Shown in pieces: positions 1 to 5,602 of a stretch of DNA of 6,128 nt. The stretch lies in contig JAPKZE010000360.1 of assembly GCA_026393955.1 (NCBI GenBank), forward strand, positions 1-6,128, given 5' to 3'. The notes under the pieces were generated by a model, which was not told where the DNA came from, searched no databases, and saw only the letters and a program-made list of their open reading frames with translations. The position numbers and the translations under genes are program-made. This DNA comes from Candidatus Aminicenantota bacterium (GTDB lineage: Bacteria; Acidobacteriota; Aminicenantia; Aminicenantales; Saccharicenantaceae). Numbering within the stretch: the first letter of the stretch is position 1; each line of letters opens with the position of its first letter.

Positions 1-289
1 CCGGGAGCGTGTTGGCCAGCCAGGCCCCGACCACGACCGACGTGAGCAGCCCCGCCGCGAGGAACGCCGAGGCCCGGAGGTCGATGATCTTGGCCCGGTA
101 ATAGGCCACGACCCCGAGGATGCCGACCGGCAGCAGGATGGCCGCGAGCGACGTGCCCGTCGCCTTGACCAGGGGGAAGCCGGCCAGCAGGATGAGCGAC
201 GGGACGATGATGATGCCGCCGCCGATGCCGAACAGTCCGGCGAAGACGCCCGCCGCCGCGCCGATGAGGATGAGCCAGGGTCCGCTCAT
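1..289 (-). CDS. TauE/SafE-family sulfite exporter-like membrane protein (partial, C-terminus outside window)
   Basis: The gene reads leftward from an ATG at 289-287 and stays open to the window edge, giving 96 residues. The protein is very hydrophobic. It carries a glycine-rich GLFGIGGG motif at residues 18-25 followed by a VP pair (29-30), then KATGTSL at 42-48; these are hallmarks of the first half of TauE/SafE transporters. Hydrophobic segments lie at about 5-35, 48-64 and 74-92, separated by a charged YYRAKIIDLR stretch typical of the family. Members are inner-membrane proteins of about 250 residues linked to export of sulfite, sulfoacetate or other organosulfur anions, so roughly the first 40 percent is visible. 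Substrate cannot be inferred. The start is chosen because family proteins begin just before this glycine-rich helix. No good Shine-Dalgarno sequence precedes it. It is transcribed divergently from the GH127 gene, and nothing links the two functionally. Confidence 0.9.
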   Translation of the reverse strand, partial: MSGPWLILIGAAAGVFAGLFGIGGGIIIVPSLILLAGFPLVKATGTSLAAILLPVGILGVVAYYRAKIIDLRASAFLAAGLLTSVVVGAWLANTLP

Positions 290-296
290 GCCCGCG

Positions 297-302
297 ATTA
301 TA
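297..302 (-). promoter_or_regulatory. Candidate -10 box for the TauE-like gene, possibly giving a leaderless mRNA
   Basis: The minus strand reads TATAAT here, a perfect -10 hexamer ending 7 bases before the ATG at 289. A start site about seven bases downstream would fall at 289-291, leaving practically no 5' leader, which fits the absence of a Shine-Dalgarno sequence. The -35 region is poor. The hexamer lies in the palindrome ATTATAAT (297-304), so the plus strand also carries TATAAT at 299-304. Confidence 0.5.
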
Positions 303-320
303 ATCCATTCCCCGCCGCTG

Positions 321-329
321 TGGTATAGT
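321..329 (+). promoter_or_regulatory. Candidate extended -10 promoter of the GH127 gene
   Basis: TGGTATAGT matches an extended -10 element (TG, one base, then TATAGT with 5 of 6 consensus bases). No convincing -35 lies 16-18 bases upstream, which extended -10 promoters tolerate. A start near 336 would give an 11-base leader holding only the ribosome site. The perfect TATAAT at 299-304 on the same strand is an alternative that would give a leader of about 36 bases. I cannot decide between them from sequence. Confidence 0.45.
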
Positions 330-337
330 GAACGTCC

Positions 338-342
338 GGAGG
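338..342 (+). promoter_or_regulatory. Shine-Dalgarno of the GH127 gene
   Basis: GGAGG sits four bases before the ATG at 347 and fixes that start. The context GGAGGACCCATGAG is nearly the same as that of the minus-strand arabinofuranosidase, which reads GGAGGTCCCATGAG. Confidence 0.75.
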
Positions 343-346
343 ACCC

Positions 347-2403
347 ATGAGATCCCGTGCCGCCCTTCTCCCCCCGGCCGCTTTCGCCCTGATGGTCGCC
401 CTCGCTCTTCCCGGTTGCCGGGACAAGAGCGCCGCTCCGGCCCAGGCCGCATCCGACTATCCCATCCGGCCCGTCCCGTTCACGGACGTCACGCTGACGG
501 ACGCGTTCTGGTCCCCCCGCCTCGAGACCAACCGGACGGTCTCCGTGCCCTACGCCCTGCGGATGAACGAGGAGACCGGCCGCATCGACAACTTCCGCAA
601 GGCCGCCCGTCTCATGAGCGGCCCGCACCAAGGCCGCCGCTTCAACGACTCCGACGTCTACAAGGCCATGGAAGCCGCCGCCTACACCCTCCGCCTCCAT
701 CCGGACGCCGCCCTGGACAAGACCCTCGACGACCTCATCGCCCTCATCGCCCAGGCCCAGGAGCCGGACGGCTATCTCTTCACGACCCGGACCAACGACC
801 CCGCCCACCCGGCCCCCGGCTCGGGTCCCGAGCGCTGGACGAACCTCCGCGTCAGCCACGAGCTCTACAACGTCGGCCACATGTACGAGGCGGCCGTGGC
901 CCATTTCCAGGCCACCGGCAAGCGGACCTTCCTGGCGATCGCCGAGAAGAACGCCGCGCTCCTGCTCCGCACCTTCGGGGCGGGCCCGGGCCGGCGCCGC
1001 GGCTTTCCCGGCCACCAGGAGATCGAGATCGGCCTGGCCAAGCTCTACCGCGCGACCGGCCGGCGCGACTATCTCGACCTGGCCAAGTTCTTCCTCGACG
1101 AGCGCGGCCATTACTTCGGCGGGGAACGGCACGCCCCGGAAGATCCCTTCGCCGTCTACGATTCCGACGAGTACATGCAGAACCACAAGCCCGTCCTCGA
1201 GCAGGACGAGGCCGTCGGCCACGCCGTCCGGGCCATGTACATGTACTCGGGCATGGCCGATGTCGCCGCGCTCGGCGGCTACCCCGAATACGTCGCGGCC
1301 ATCGACCGGCTCTGGCTCGACGTCGCCGGGAAGAAGCAGTACCTGACCGGAGGCGTCGGCGCCCGGAGCGGATCCGAAGCCTTCGGCGAGGCCTACGAGC
1401 TGCCCAACGCCGAGGCCTACACCGAAACGTGCGCGGCCATCGGCAACGCCCTCTGGAACTACCGCCTCTTCCTGCTCCACGGCGAGTCGAAGTACATGGA
1501 CGTCTTCGAGCGCGTCCTCTACAACGGCCTGCTTTCCGGCGCGGCCCTCAGCGGCGACCGCTTCTTCTACCAGAATCCGCTCGAGTCGGCGGGCGGCTAC
1601 GGCCGCAGCCCCTGGTTCGAGGTGGCCTGCTGCCCGCCGAACATGACCCGCTTCCTGCCCTCGCTGCCGGGCTACGTCTACGCGACCAAGGACGACGTCG
1701 TCTTCGTCAACCTGTTCATCGCCGGGACGGGGAAGATCACGCTGGCCGGCCGCACCGTCGTCCTGACCCAGAAGACGCGCTACCCCTGGGACGGCGCAGT
1801 CAAGCTGACGGTCGCGCCGGACGGCGCCGGCCCGCTCGAGCTGGCCGTCCGCATCCCCGGCTGGGCCCGGGGCGAGGCCATGCCCACGGGGCTCTACACG
1901 TTCCTCGACGCCTCCGAAGAGGAACCCGGGCTGAAGATCAACGGTGAGCCCGTTGCGCTCGAGATGAGGGACGGCTACGCCCGGCTCCGCCGGGATTGGC
2001 GGGCGGGCGACACCGTCGAGCTCACCCTGCCGATGCCCGTGCGCTGGATCGTTGCCAACGACGGCGTCGCCGAGGACCGCGGCCGGGCCGCCATCCAGCG
2101 CGGTCCCCTCGTCTACGCGGTCGAGGGCGTCGACAACGCCGACCGGGTCTTCGACCTCATCCTCCCGGATGGTGCACCTCTCGGCGTCGAGTTCCGCCCG
2201 GACGCGGCGTCGCCGTCGTCACCGGGGCCGCCGTCATCGTCTCTAAGGACGCCGCCGGAAAGGCCGTCGAGACCACTCGACCGTTCCTGGCCGTGCCTTA
2301 CTATGCCTGGGCCAACCGCGGCCCCGGCCAGATGCTCGTCTGGCTGCCCCGCACGGCCGCCGCGGCGAGGCCGGCCAGGAAGCTCGACATGAAGGTCGAT
2401 TGA
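347..2403 (+). CDS. GH127-type beta-L-arabinofuranosidase lipoprotein, frame disrupted near its C-terminus
   Basis: Retaining GH127 enzymes remove terminal beta-L-arabinofuranose from plant glycans using a zinc-bound cysteine nucleophile. Residues 1-24 form a lipoprotein signal with lipobox LPGC (Cys24), so the enzyme should be membrane-anchored. The alpha/alpha barrel spans about 45-480: FNDSDVYK at 99-106, SHELYNVGH at 170-178, GHQEIE at 222-227, ETC at 360-362 and the adjacent pair Cys428-Cys429 before PPNMTRF. E360, C362, C428 and C429 match the zinc ligands, acid/base and nucleophile known for the family, so the active site is complete. A beta-sandwich follows. The starting frame ends at a TGA at 2390-2392 (681 residues), but from about 2204 it becomes Pro/Ser/Arg-rich nonsense. 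The family C-terminus (PYYAWANRGPG, then VWLPR) lies in another frame, ending at TGA 2401-2403. One added base near 2204-2209 would restore about 685 residues. It overlaps the next gene by one base. Family call certain; substrate inferred. Confidence 0.9.
2201..2212 (+). other. Frameshift site inside the GH127 gene (one base apparently missing)
   Basis: Upstream, through the codons for EFRPD ending at 2203, the starting frame is family-like. From 2206 the family-like reading (GVAVVTG) is in the frame one base earlier. Reading GCGGCG at 2204-2209 as GCGGGCG restores one continuous frame through D-A-G-V-A-V-V. No slippery heptamer of the X-XXY-YYZ kind is present, so programmed frameshifting is unlikely. 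A lost G through sequencing or assembly error, or a recent real mutation, fits better. Confidence 0.85.
2392..2395 (+). promoter_or_regulatory. Weak Shine-Dalgarno of the RdhA-like gene
   Basis: AAGG lies seven bases before the ATG at 2403, inside the last codons of the restored GH127 frame. It favours ATG 2403 over the TTG at 2400. The weak site and the TGATG stop/start overlap suggest translational coupling to GH127. Confidence 0.45.
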
Positions 2404-3494
2404 TGAAACGGTTCGACGAGCGCGATATCCAGTTCTCGCGGGTCCGCCTCAGGCCCGGCACCCCGGAGCACGCCGCCTATTACGCGATGCGGCCGGAGAA
2501 TCGCCGAATCGACGACGAGATCAGGGCCCTGCCCGGACTGCTCTCGACCGCCGCCGCGCTCGGAGAGCCGGCGCTTTTCGCCGCCGCGGAGGGGAGCTTC
2601 TTCCTGACCGAGTCCCTGCGCGCGGCCGTCAACGGGCCCCTTTCGGCGACGCGCCTGTCCGCCGACCCCCCGGCGATGACGGAATACCTGAAGTCCCTGG
2701 CCGTTCACTACGGGGCCCGGACGGTCGGCGTCGCGGAGCTCCGTCCCTATCATGTCTATTCCCACATCGGGCGCGACTTCCGGGACTACGGCGAGCCCAT
2801 CCCGTTCGAGCCGGGCTCGGCCATCGCCTTCACCGTCGAGATGGACCCGGTCCTGGTCCGCGCGGCCCCGAATGCCCCGACCGTCCTCGAATCCGGCCGG
2901 CAGTACGTCGAGGCGGCCCGGGTCGCCGTCCAGCTGGCCGCGGCCATCCGGGCGATGGGGCATCCGGCCCGGGCCCACATCGACGGCTGTTACCGGGTCA
3001 TCGCTCCGCTCGTCGCGCGCGACGCCGGGCTCGGGGAGATCGGCCGGATGGGCCTGCTGATGACGCCGCGCCTCGGGCCGCGGGTCAGGCTGGGGGTGGT
3101 CACGACCCCGCTCGCGCTCGTCACGGGGCGCCCGGCGAGCGACGGGCCGGTCGTCGATTTCTGCTCCCGTTGCCGTAAGTGCGCCGTCAATTGCCCCGCC
3201 CGGGCCATCCCCGACGGGGACCGGGCCGAGGTCGACGGCGCCCTGCGCTGGCGCGTCGACGGCGACGCCTGCTTCCGCTATTGGAACGTCGTCGGCACCG
3301 ATTGCGCCAGGTGCATGGCCGTCTGCCCGTATTCCCACGACGACAATTTCCTGCATAACGCCGTCAGGTGGTGTGTCCGACGGTCGGGCCTGTTCCGCCG
3401 CGCCGCCGTCCGTCTCGACGACGTCTTCTACGGGCGCAAACCGCCCTCCCGCCCGGGGCCCCGCTGGACCCGTCTCGTCCCGGGGCGGCGCTGA
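2403..3494 (+). CDS. Cytoplasmic reductive-dehalogenase-like (RdhA-like) corrinoid/4Fe-4S protein
   Basis: The 363-residue product has the RdhA-like layout. An N-terminal PGTPEHAAYY segment (about 19-28) leads into a corrinoid-binding, nitroreductase-like core with YSHIGRDF (about 118-125), VEMD, RAHIDG (about 190-195) and GLGEIGRMGLLMTP, then GPRVRLG with R227 and R229. The two-cluster ferredoxin domain follows: CSRCRKCAVNCP (C254, C257, C260, C264), then C290 and CARCMAVCP (C301, C304, C308). Family members hold a corrinoid and two 4Fe-4S clusters. Characterised ones cleave carbon-halogen bonds, and the related QueG reduces epoxyqueuosine. There is no Tat signal, membrane segment or RdhB partner, so this is a soluble cytoplasmic form whose substrate is unknown; dehalogenation should not be assumed. 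Y168 and R227 may match the catalytic Tyr and Arg of dehalogenases. C196 sits where I recall Asn. ATG 2403 overlaps the restored GH127 stop, suggesting co-expression. Confidence 0.85.
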   Translation: MKRFDERDIQFSRVRLRPGTPEHAAYYAMRPENRRIDDEIRALPGLLSTAAALGEPALFAAAEGSFFLTESLRAAVNGPLSATRLSADPPAMTEYLKSLAVHYGARTVGVAELRPYHVYSHIGRDFRDYGEPIPFEPGSAIAFTVEMDPVLVRAAPNAPTVLESGRQYVEAARVAVQLAAAIRAMGHPARAHIDGCYRVIAPLVARDAGLGEIGRMGLLMTPRLGPRVRLGVVTTPLALVTGRPASDGPVVDFCSRCRKCAVNCPARAIPDGDRAEVDGALRWRVDGDACFRYWNVVGTDCARCMAVCPYSHDDNFLHNAVRWCVRRSGLFRRAAVRLDDVFYGRKPPSRPGPRWTRLVPGRR

Positions 3495-3497
3495 GTG

Positions 3498-3549
3498 AGC
3501 GCCGGGACCCGGGAGCCGCGTTACCTCTCCCGGCGCTGGGGCGGCTCCC
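3498..3549. repeat. Two interleaved perfect inverted repeats at the convergent gene ends
   Basis: Arm A (AGCGCCGGGA, 3498-3507) is perfectly complementary to A' (TCCCGGCGCT, 3528-3537). Arm B (GGGAGCCGC, 3511-3519) is perfectly complementary to B' (GCGGCTCCC, 3541-3549). The order A-B-A'-B' is a pseudoknot-type arrangement. The connecting stretches A-B and A'-B' are only three bases (CCC and GGG), so complete simultaneous pairing looks strained and two competing hairpins are likelier. The element fills the gap between the plus-strand RdhA-like gene and the minus-strand arabinofuranosidase and runs into the latter's last codons; its stop (3521-3523) lies between arms B and A'. There is no T-run on either strand, so it is not a textbook intrinsic terminator, though it could slow polymerase or protect 3' ends of both convergent transcripts. 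Confidence 0.6.
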
Positions 3550-5497
3550 CGATCTGCCAGTAGATCGTGTAGCGCTCCCCGAAGAGCTTGTAGAAGGGGA
3601 CGAGCGTCACATCCTCGGGCTTGCCGGCGTAGGACGTCCGGAAGGTCAGGGGCATCCCGGCCACGGACTTGATCCAGGTATCGAGAGGATCGGTGGGCTT
3701 GACGTCGAAGTAGGGGACCCGGACCGGCTCTCCTTCGGGCCCGTACTTGCCGTAGACCATGTCTTCGGTCAGCTTGTCGCCGCCGCCGAGCGCCCCGGCC
3801 AGGACGATCGGGCCGTACACGAAGGCCGCGACGTCGGGCCGGTCGGGCAGGCTCTCCAGCCGGAGCGCCATCGGCAGGTCGACTTCGAGCCGTTCGCCGC
3901 CCTTCCACTCCCGGTCGATGGTCAGGTAGCTGGACGGGCTGGACGTCACCTCGATGGCCTTGCCGTTGAGCCGGACGACGCACGGCCCGGCCGCCCAGAC
4001 CGGCACCCGGATACGAAGGGCCAGGCGGACCGGCTTGCCCGCGCCGATCGTGATGGTCGTCATCGGGTCGTCGGGGAAACGGGTATCCTGCCGGATCCGG
4101 ACGCCCTTCTCCGTCCAGTCGAGCTCAGAGGCGATGAAGAGATTGACGAAGACGCCCGTGTCGTCGTGGAAATAGATGCTGTCGCCGTATTTGGCGTGGT
4201 TCTCCATGCCCGTGCCCGTGCAGCACCAGAAGGAATCGAGGGGCTTCATGAAGGTCCGGTACATGCCCGGCTTCATCGGGACGTAGTACATCATCATGCC
4301 GTCGCTCGGGTTCTGGGTCGAGAGGATGCCGTTCCAGAGGGCCCGCTCATAATAATCGAAATATCTGGCCGCGGCCTCCCAGCTGAAGAGGTGCCGGGTG
4401 AGCTTGAGCATGTTGTAGGTGCAGCAGGACTCGTGGCTGTTCGCGCCGAGCTCCTCGTAGATCTGGTAGGGATCGGATTCCCAGGCCTCGTTGTCGCTTG
4501 TTCCCCCGGTGACGAAGCTCCGGGCGCCGGTCACTTCGTTCCAGAAGAAGGTCACGAGCCGGCGCAGGACCGGGTCGCCGGTCATCTCGTACTCGCGGGC
4601 CGAGCCGATGATGTTGGGGATGAAAGAATTGACGTGCTCACCCTTCATCTTGTCGACGCCGTGGATCAAGGGTTCTGTATATTTCCTCTCGTCGAAGCGC
4701 CGGGCCGTGGCCAGGTACTCCGCCTTGCCGGTGATCGCGTAGAGGTTGGCCAGGACCTCGTTCATGCCGCCCTGCTCGGTGAAGTTGAGGACGCGCTCCA
4801 TGTGAGCCGCGTCGGACTTGTCGGTCCGCGACTTGACCCAGCGGGCCATGCCTGCGGCGACCTCGAGGGCCTGGCCGCTGCCGCAGTGCTCGGCCATGTC
4901 GACCAGGCCGGCCATGATCTTGTGGATGGTGTAATAGGGCGCCCAGACGGTCCGGACGGATTCGACGCGGTCGAAGAAGGTCTCCGGGAAGGCGCCGAGG
5001 TAGCCCGAGGTCCCAAGGGCCTTCTGACATTCGGCCAGCCCGGCCACGACGGCGTCGGCCTTGGCCTTGATCTCGGCGTCGCCCGTCGAGGCGTACATCA
5101 GGGCCGCCGCCGAAAGGAAATGGCCGGTGGAGTGGCCGCGCACCTCGACATCCGACTTCTCCCAGCCGCCGTAGGCCTCCGCGTCCGAGGGCAGGCCGGC
5201 CGTGACCCGGAACATGTGGAGGAGCCGGTCGGCTTCGAGGCTCTTCATGTACGCGAGATCGCGGTCCATGGCCGTCTTGAACGGGCCGTCGAGCAGGCGG
5301 ACCTTCTTGAGGTCGAAGGGGAAGGCCCGGACCGGGACGGCGGGCTTGACCGTGGCCGCGGCGAACGTGGTGTCGGCCAGTCCGGCCCTGTCCGGCGGGG
5401 CCGCGGCCTTGTCCTGGGCCCCGGCGGCCGGGGCGCCGACCAGGGCGGCGCAGACGGCGAGGGCGACGAAGGCGGATGTTCGACAGTGAGCGCTCAT
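3521..5497 (-). CDS. Secreted GH127/GH146-superfamily beta-L-arabinofuranosidase
   Basis: The complete 658-residue protein begins with a signal peptide (hydrophobic 9-22, likely cut after AGA at 25-27), so it is probably periplasmic or secreted. The alpha/alpha barrel of the former DUF1680 family follows: LLDGPFK at 68-74, RGHSTGHFLSA at 120-130, ESCCTYNMLK from 356, and FWCCTGTGMENHAKYGDS around 423-440. E356, C358, C425 and C426 correspond to the acid/base and zinc-thiolate set that includes the nucleophilic cysteine. The spacing from E356 to C425 is 69 residues, against 68 in the plus-strand paralogue. The ESC-TYNMLK and GTGMENHAKYG signatures resemble GH146 and plant homologues more than GH127 proper, but I cannot settle the family by eye. 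A beta-sandwich C-terminus ends with the RYTIYW motif. Start: ATG 5497 with AGGAGG four bases upstream. C359 is an extra cysteine next to a predicted zinc ligand. It converges on the RdhA-like gene across 26 bp and diverges from the gene at 5603. Confidence 0.92.
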   Translation of the reverse strand: MSAHCRTSAFVALAVCAALVGAPAAGAQDKAAAPPDRAGLADTTFAAATVKPAVPVRAFPFDLKKVRLLDGPFKTAMDRDLAYMKSLEADRLLHMFRVTAGLPSDAEAYGGWEKSDVEVRGHSTGHFLSAAALMYASTGDAEIKAKADAVVAGLAECQKALGTSGYLGAFPETFFDRVESVRTVWAPYYTIHKIMAGLVDMAEHCGSGQALEVAAGMARWVKSRTDKSDAAHMERVLNFTEQGGMNEVLANLYAITGKAEYLATARRFDERKYTEPLIHGVDKMKGEHVNSFIPNIIGSAREYEMTGDPVLRRLVTFFWNEVTGARSFVTGGTSDNEAWESDPYQIYEELGANSHESCCTYNMLKLTRHLFSWEAAARYFDYYERALWNGILSTQNPSDGMMMYYVPMKPGMYRTFMKPLDSFWCCTGTGMENHAKYGDSIYFHDDTGVFVNLFIASELDWTEKGVRIRQDTRFPDDPMTTITIGAGKPVRLALRIRVPVWAAGPCVVRLNGKAIEVTSSPSSYLTIDREWKGGERLEVDLPMALRLESLPDRPDVAAFVYGPIVLAGALGGGDKLTEDMVYGKYGPEGEPVRVPYFDVKPTDPLDTWIKSVAGMPLTFRTSYAGKPEDVTLVPFYKLFGERYTIYWQIGEPPQRRER

Positions 5498-5500
5498 GGG

Positions 5501-5506
5501 ACCTCC
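5501..5506 (-). promoter_or_regulatory. Shine-Dalgarno of the minus-strand arabinofuranosidase
   Basis: The minus strand reads AGAGGAGGTCCCATG, a strong ribosome site with GGAGG four bases from the ATG at 5497. It fixes this start against a longer reading from upstream. Confidence 0.8.
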
Positions 5507-5515
5507 TCTGGCGGG

Positions 5516-5567
5516 CGAAGCGCTCCATTATTAGCATCGGGGGAATTCGCTGTCAATCCGCGCTTCG
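5516..5567. repeat. 8-bp inverted repeat bracketing the divergent promoters (possible operator)
   Basis: CGAAGCGC (5516-5523) and GCGCTTCG (5560-5567) are perfect inverted copies separated by 36 bases. Their centres are 44 bp apart, close to four helical turns, so both would face the same side of the helix. One copy covers the predicted start of the minus-strand transcript; the other ends two bases before the plus-strand TATAAT. The placement suits a regulator that controls both directions. A chance match in GC-rich DNA is possible. Confidence 0.35.
5527..5556 (-). promoter_or_regulatory. Sigma70-type promoter of the minus-strand arabinofuranosidase
   Basis: On the minus strand a perfect TTGACA (5556-5551) is followed after 18 bases by AATAAT (5532-5527, five of six consensus bases, within TAATAAT). 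A start near 5520 gives a 23-base leader carrying the GAGGAGG ribosome site. This is the best promoter match in the window. Confidence 0.7.
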
Positions 5568-5569
5568 GT

Positions 5570-5575
5570 TATAAT
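5570..5575 (+). promoter_or_regulatory. -10 box of the secreted-protein gene at 5603
   Basis: A perfect TATAAT; a start near 5582 would give a 21-base leader before the ATG at 5603. The -35 region is poor (TTCGCT at 5546-5551, 18-base spacing) and overlaps the minus-strand promoter, so the two promoters probably cannot both be occupied at once. Confidence 0.55.
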
Positions 5576-5590
5576 CGGACCATGCCCCGC

Positions 5591-5596
5591 AAGGAG
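5591..5596 (+). promoter_or_regulatory. Shine-Dalgarno deciding the start at 5603
   Basis: AAGGAG lies six bases before ATG 5603. The in-frame ATG at 5582 has no ribosome site and coincides with the predicted transcription start, so it would need leaderless translation. The 5603 start also gives a cleaner signal peptide. Confidence 0.7.
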
Positions 5597-5602
5597 ACAG
5601 CC

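Noticed and set aside
328..1947. 539-codon open frame on the plus strand
   Set aside because: It overlaps the GH127 frame and gives a Pro/Arg/His-rich product without motifs; GC-rich shadow frame.
2201..2212. Programmed -1 frameshifting in the GH127 gene
   Set aside because: No slippery heptamer and no obvious need for two products; a lost base is simpler.
2400..2402. TTG start one codon upstream for the RdhA-like gene
   Set aside because: ATG 2403 is better spaced from AAGG and forms the usual TGATG overlap with the restored GH127 stop.
2403..3494. Epoxyqueuosine reductase (QueG) identity for the Fe-S protein
   Set aside because: The two-cluster layout is shared, but the N-terminal PGTPEHAAYY region, RAHIDG, VVTT and C-terminal DDVFYG features fit the RdhA-like group better, and no QueG-like C-terminal repeat domain is present.
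3498..3549. Classical rho-independent terminator
   Set aside because: Strong stems exist but no T-run follows on either strand.
2301..3983. 560-codon open frame on the minus strand
   Set aside because: It is antisense to the RdhA-like gene, whose Fe-S motifs are unmistakable, and also crosses the ends of two other genes. Its product is Arg/Gly/Asp-rich with no recognisable domain, as expected from an antisense frame in GC-rich DNA.
4638..5537. 299-codon open frame on the minus strand starting upstream of the second arabinofuranosidase
   Set aside because: Arg/Gly-rich shadow of the arabinofuranosidase in another frame; no ribosome site and no domain.
5582..5584. ATG 5582 as the start of the secreted protein
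   Set aside because: It has no ribosome site and lies at the predicted transcription start; ATG 5603 has AAGGAG at ideal distance.
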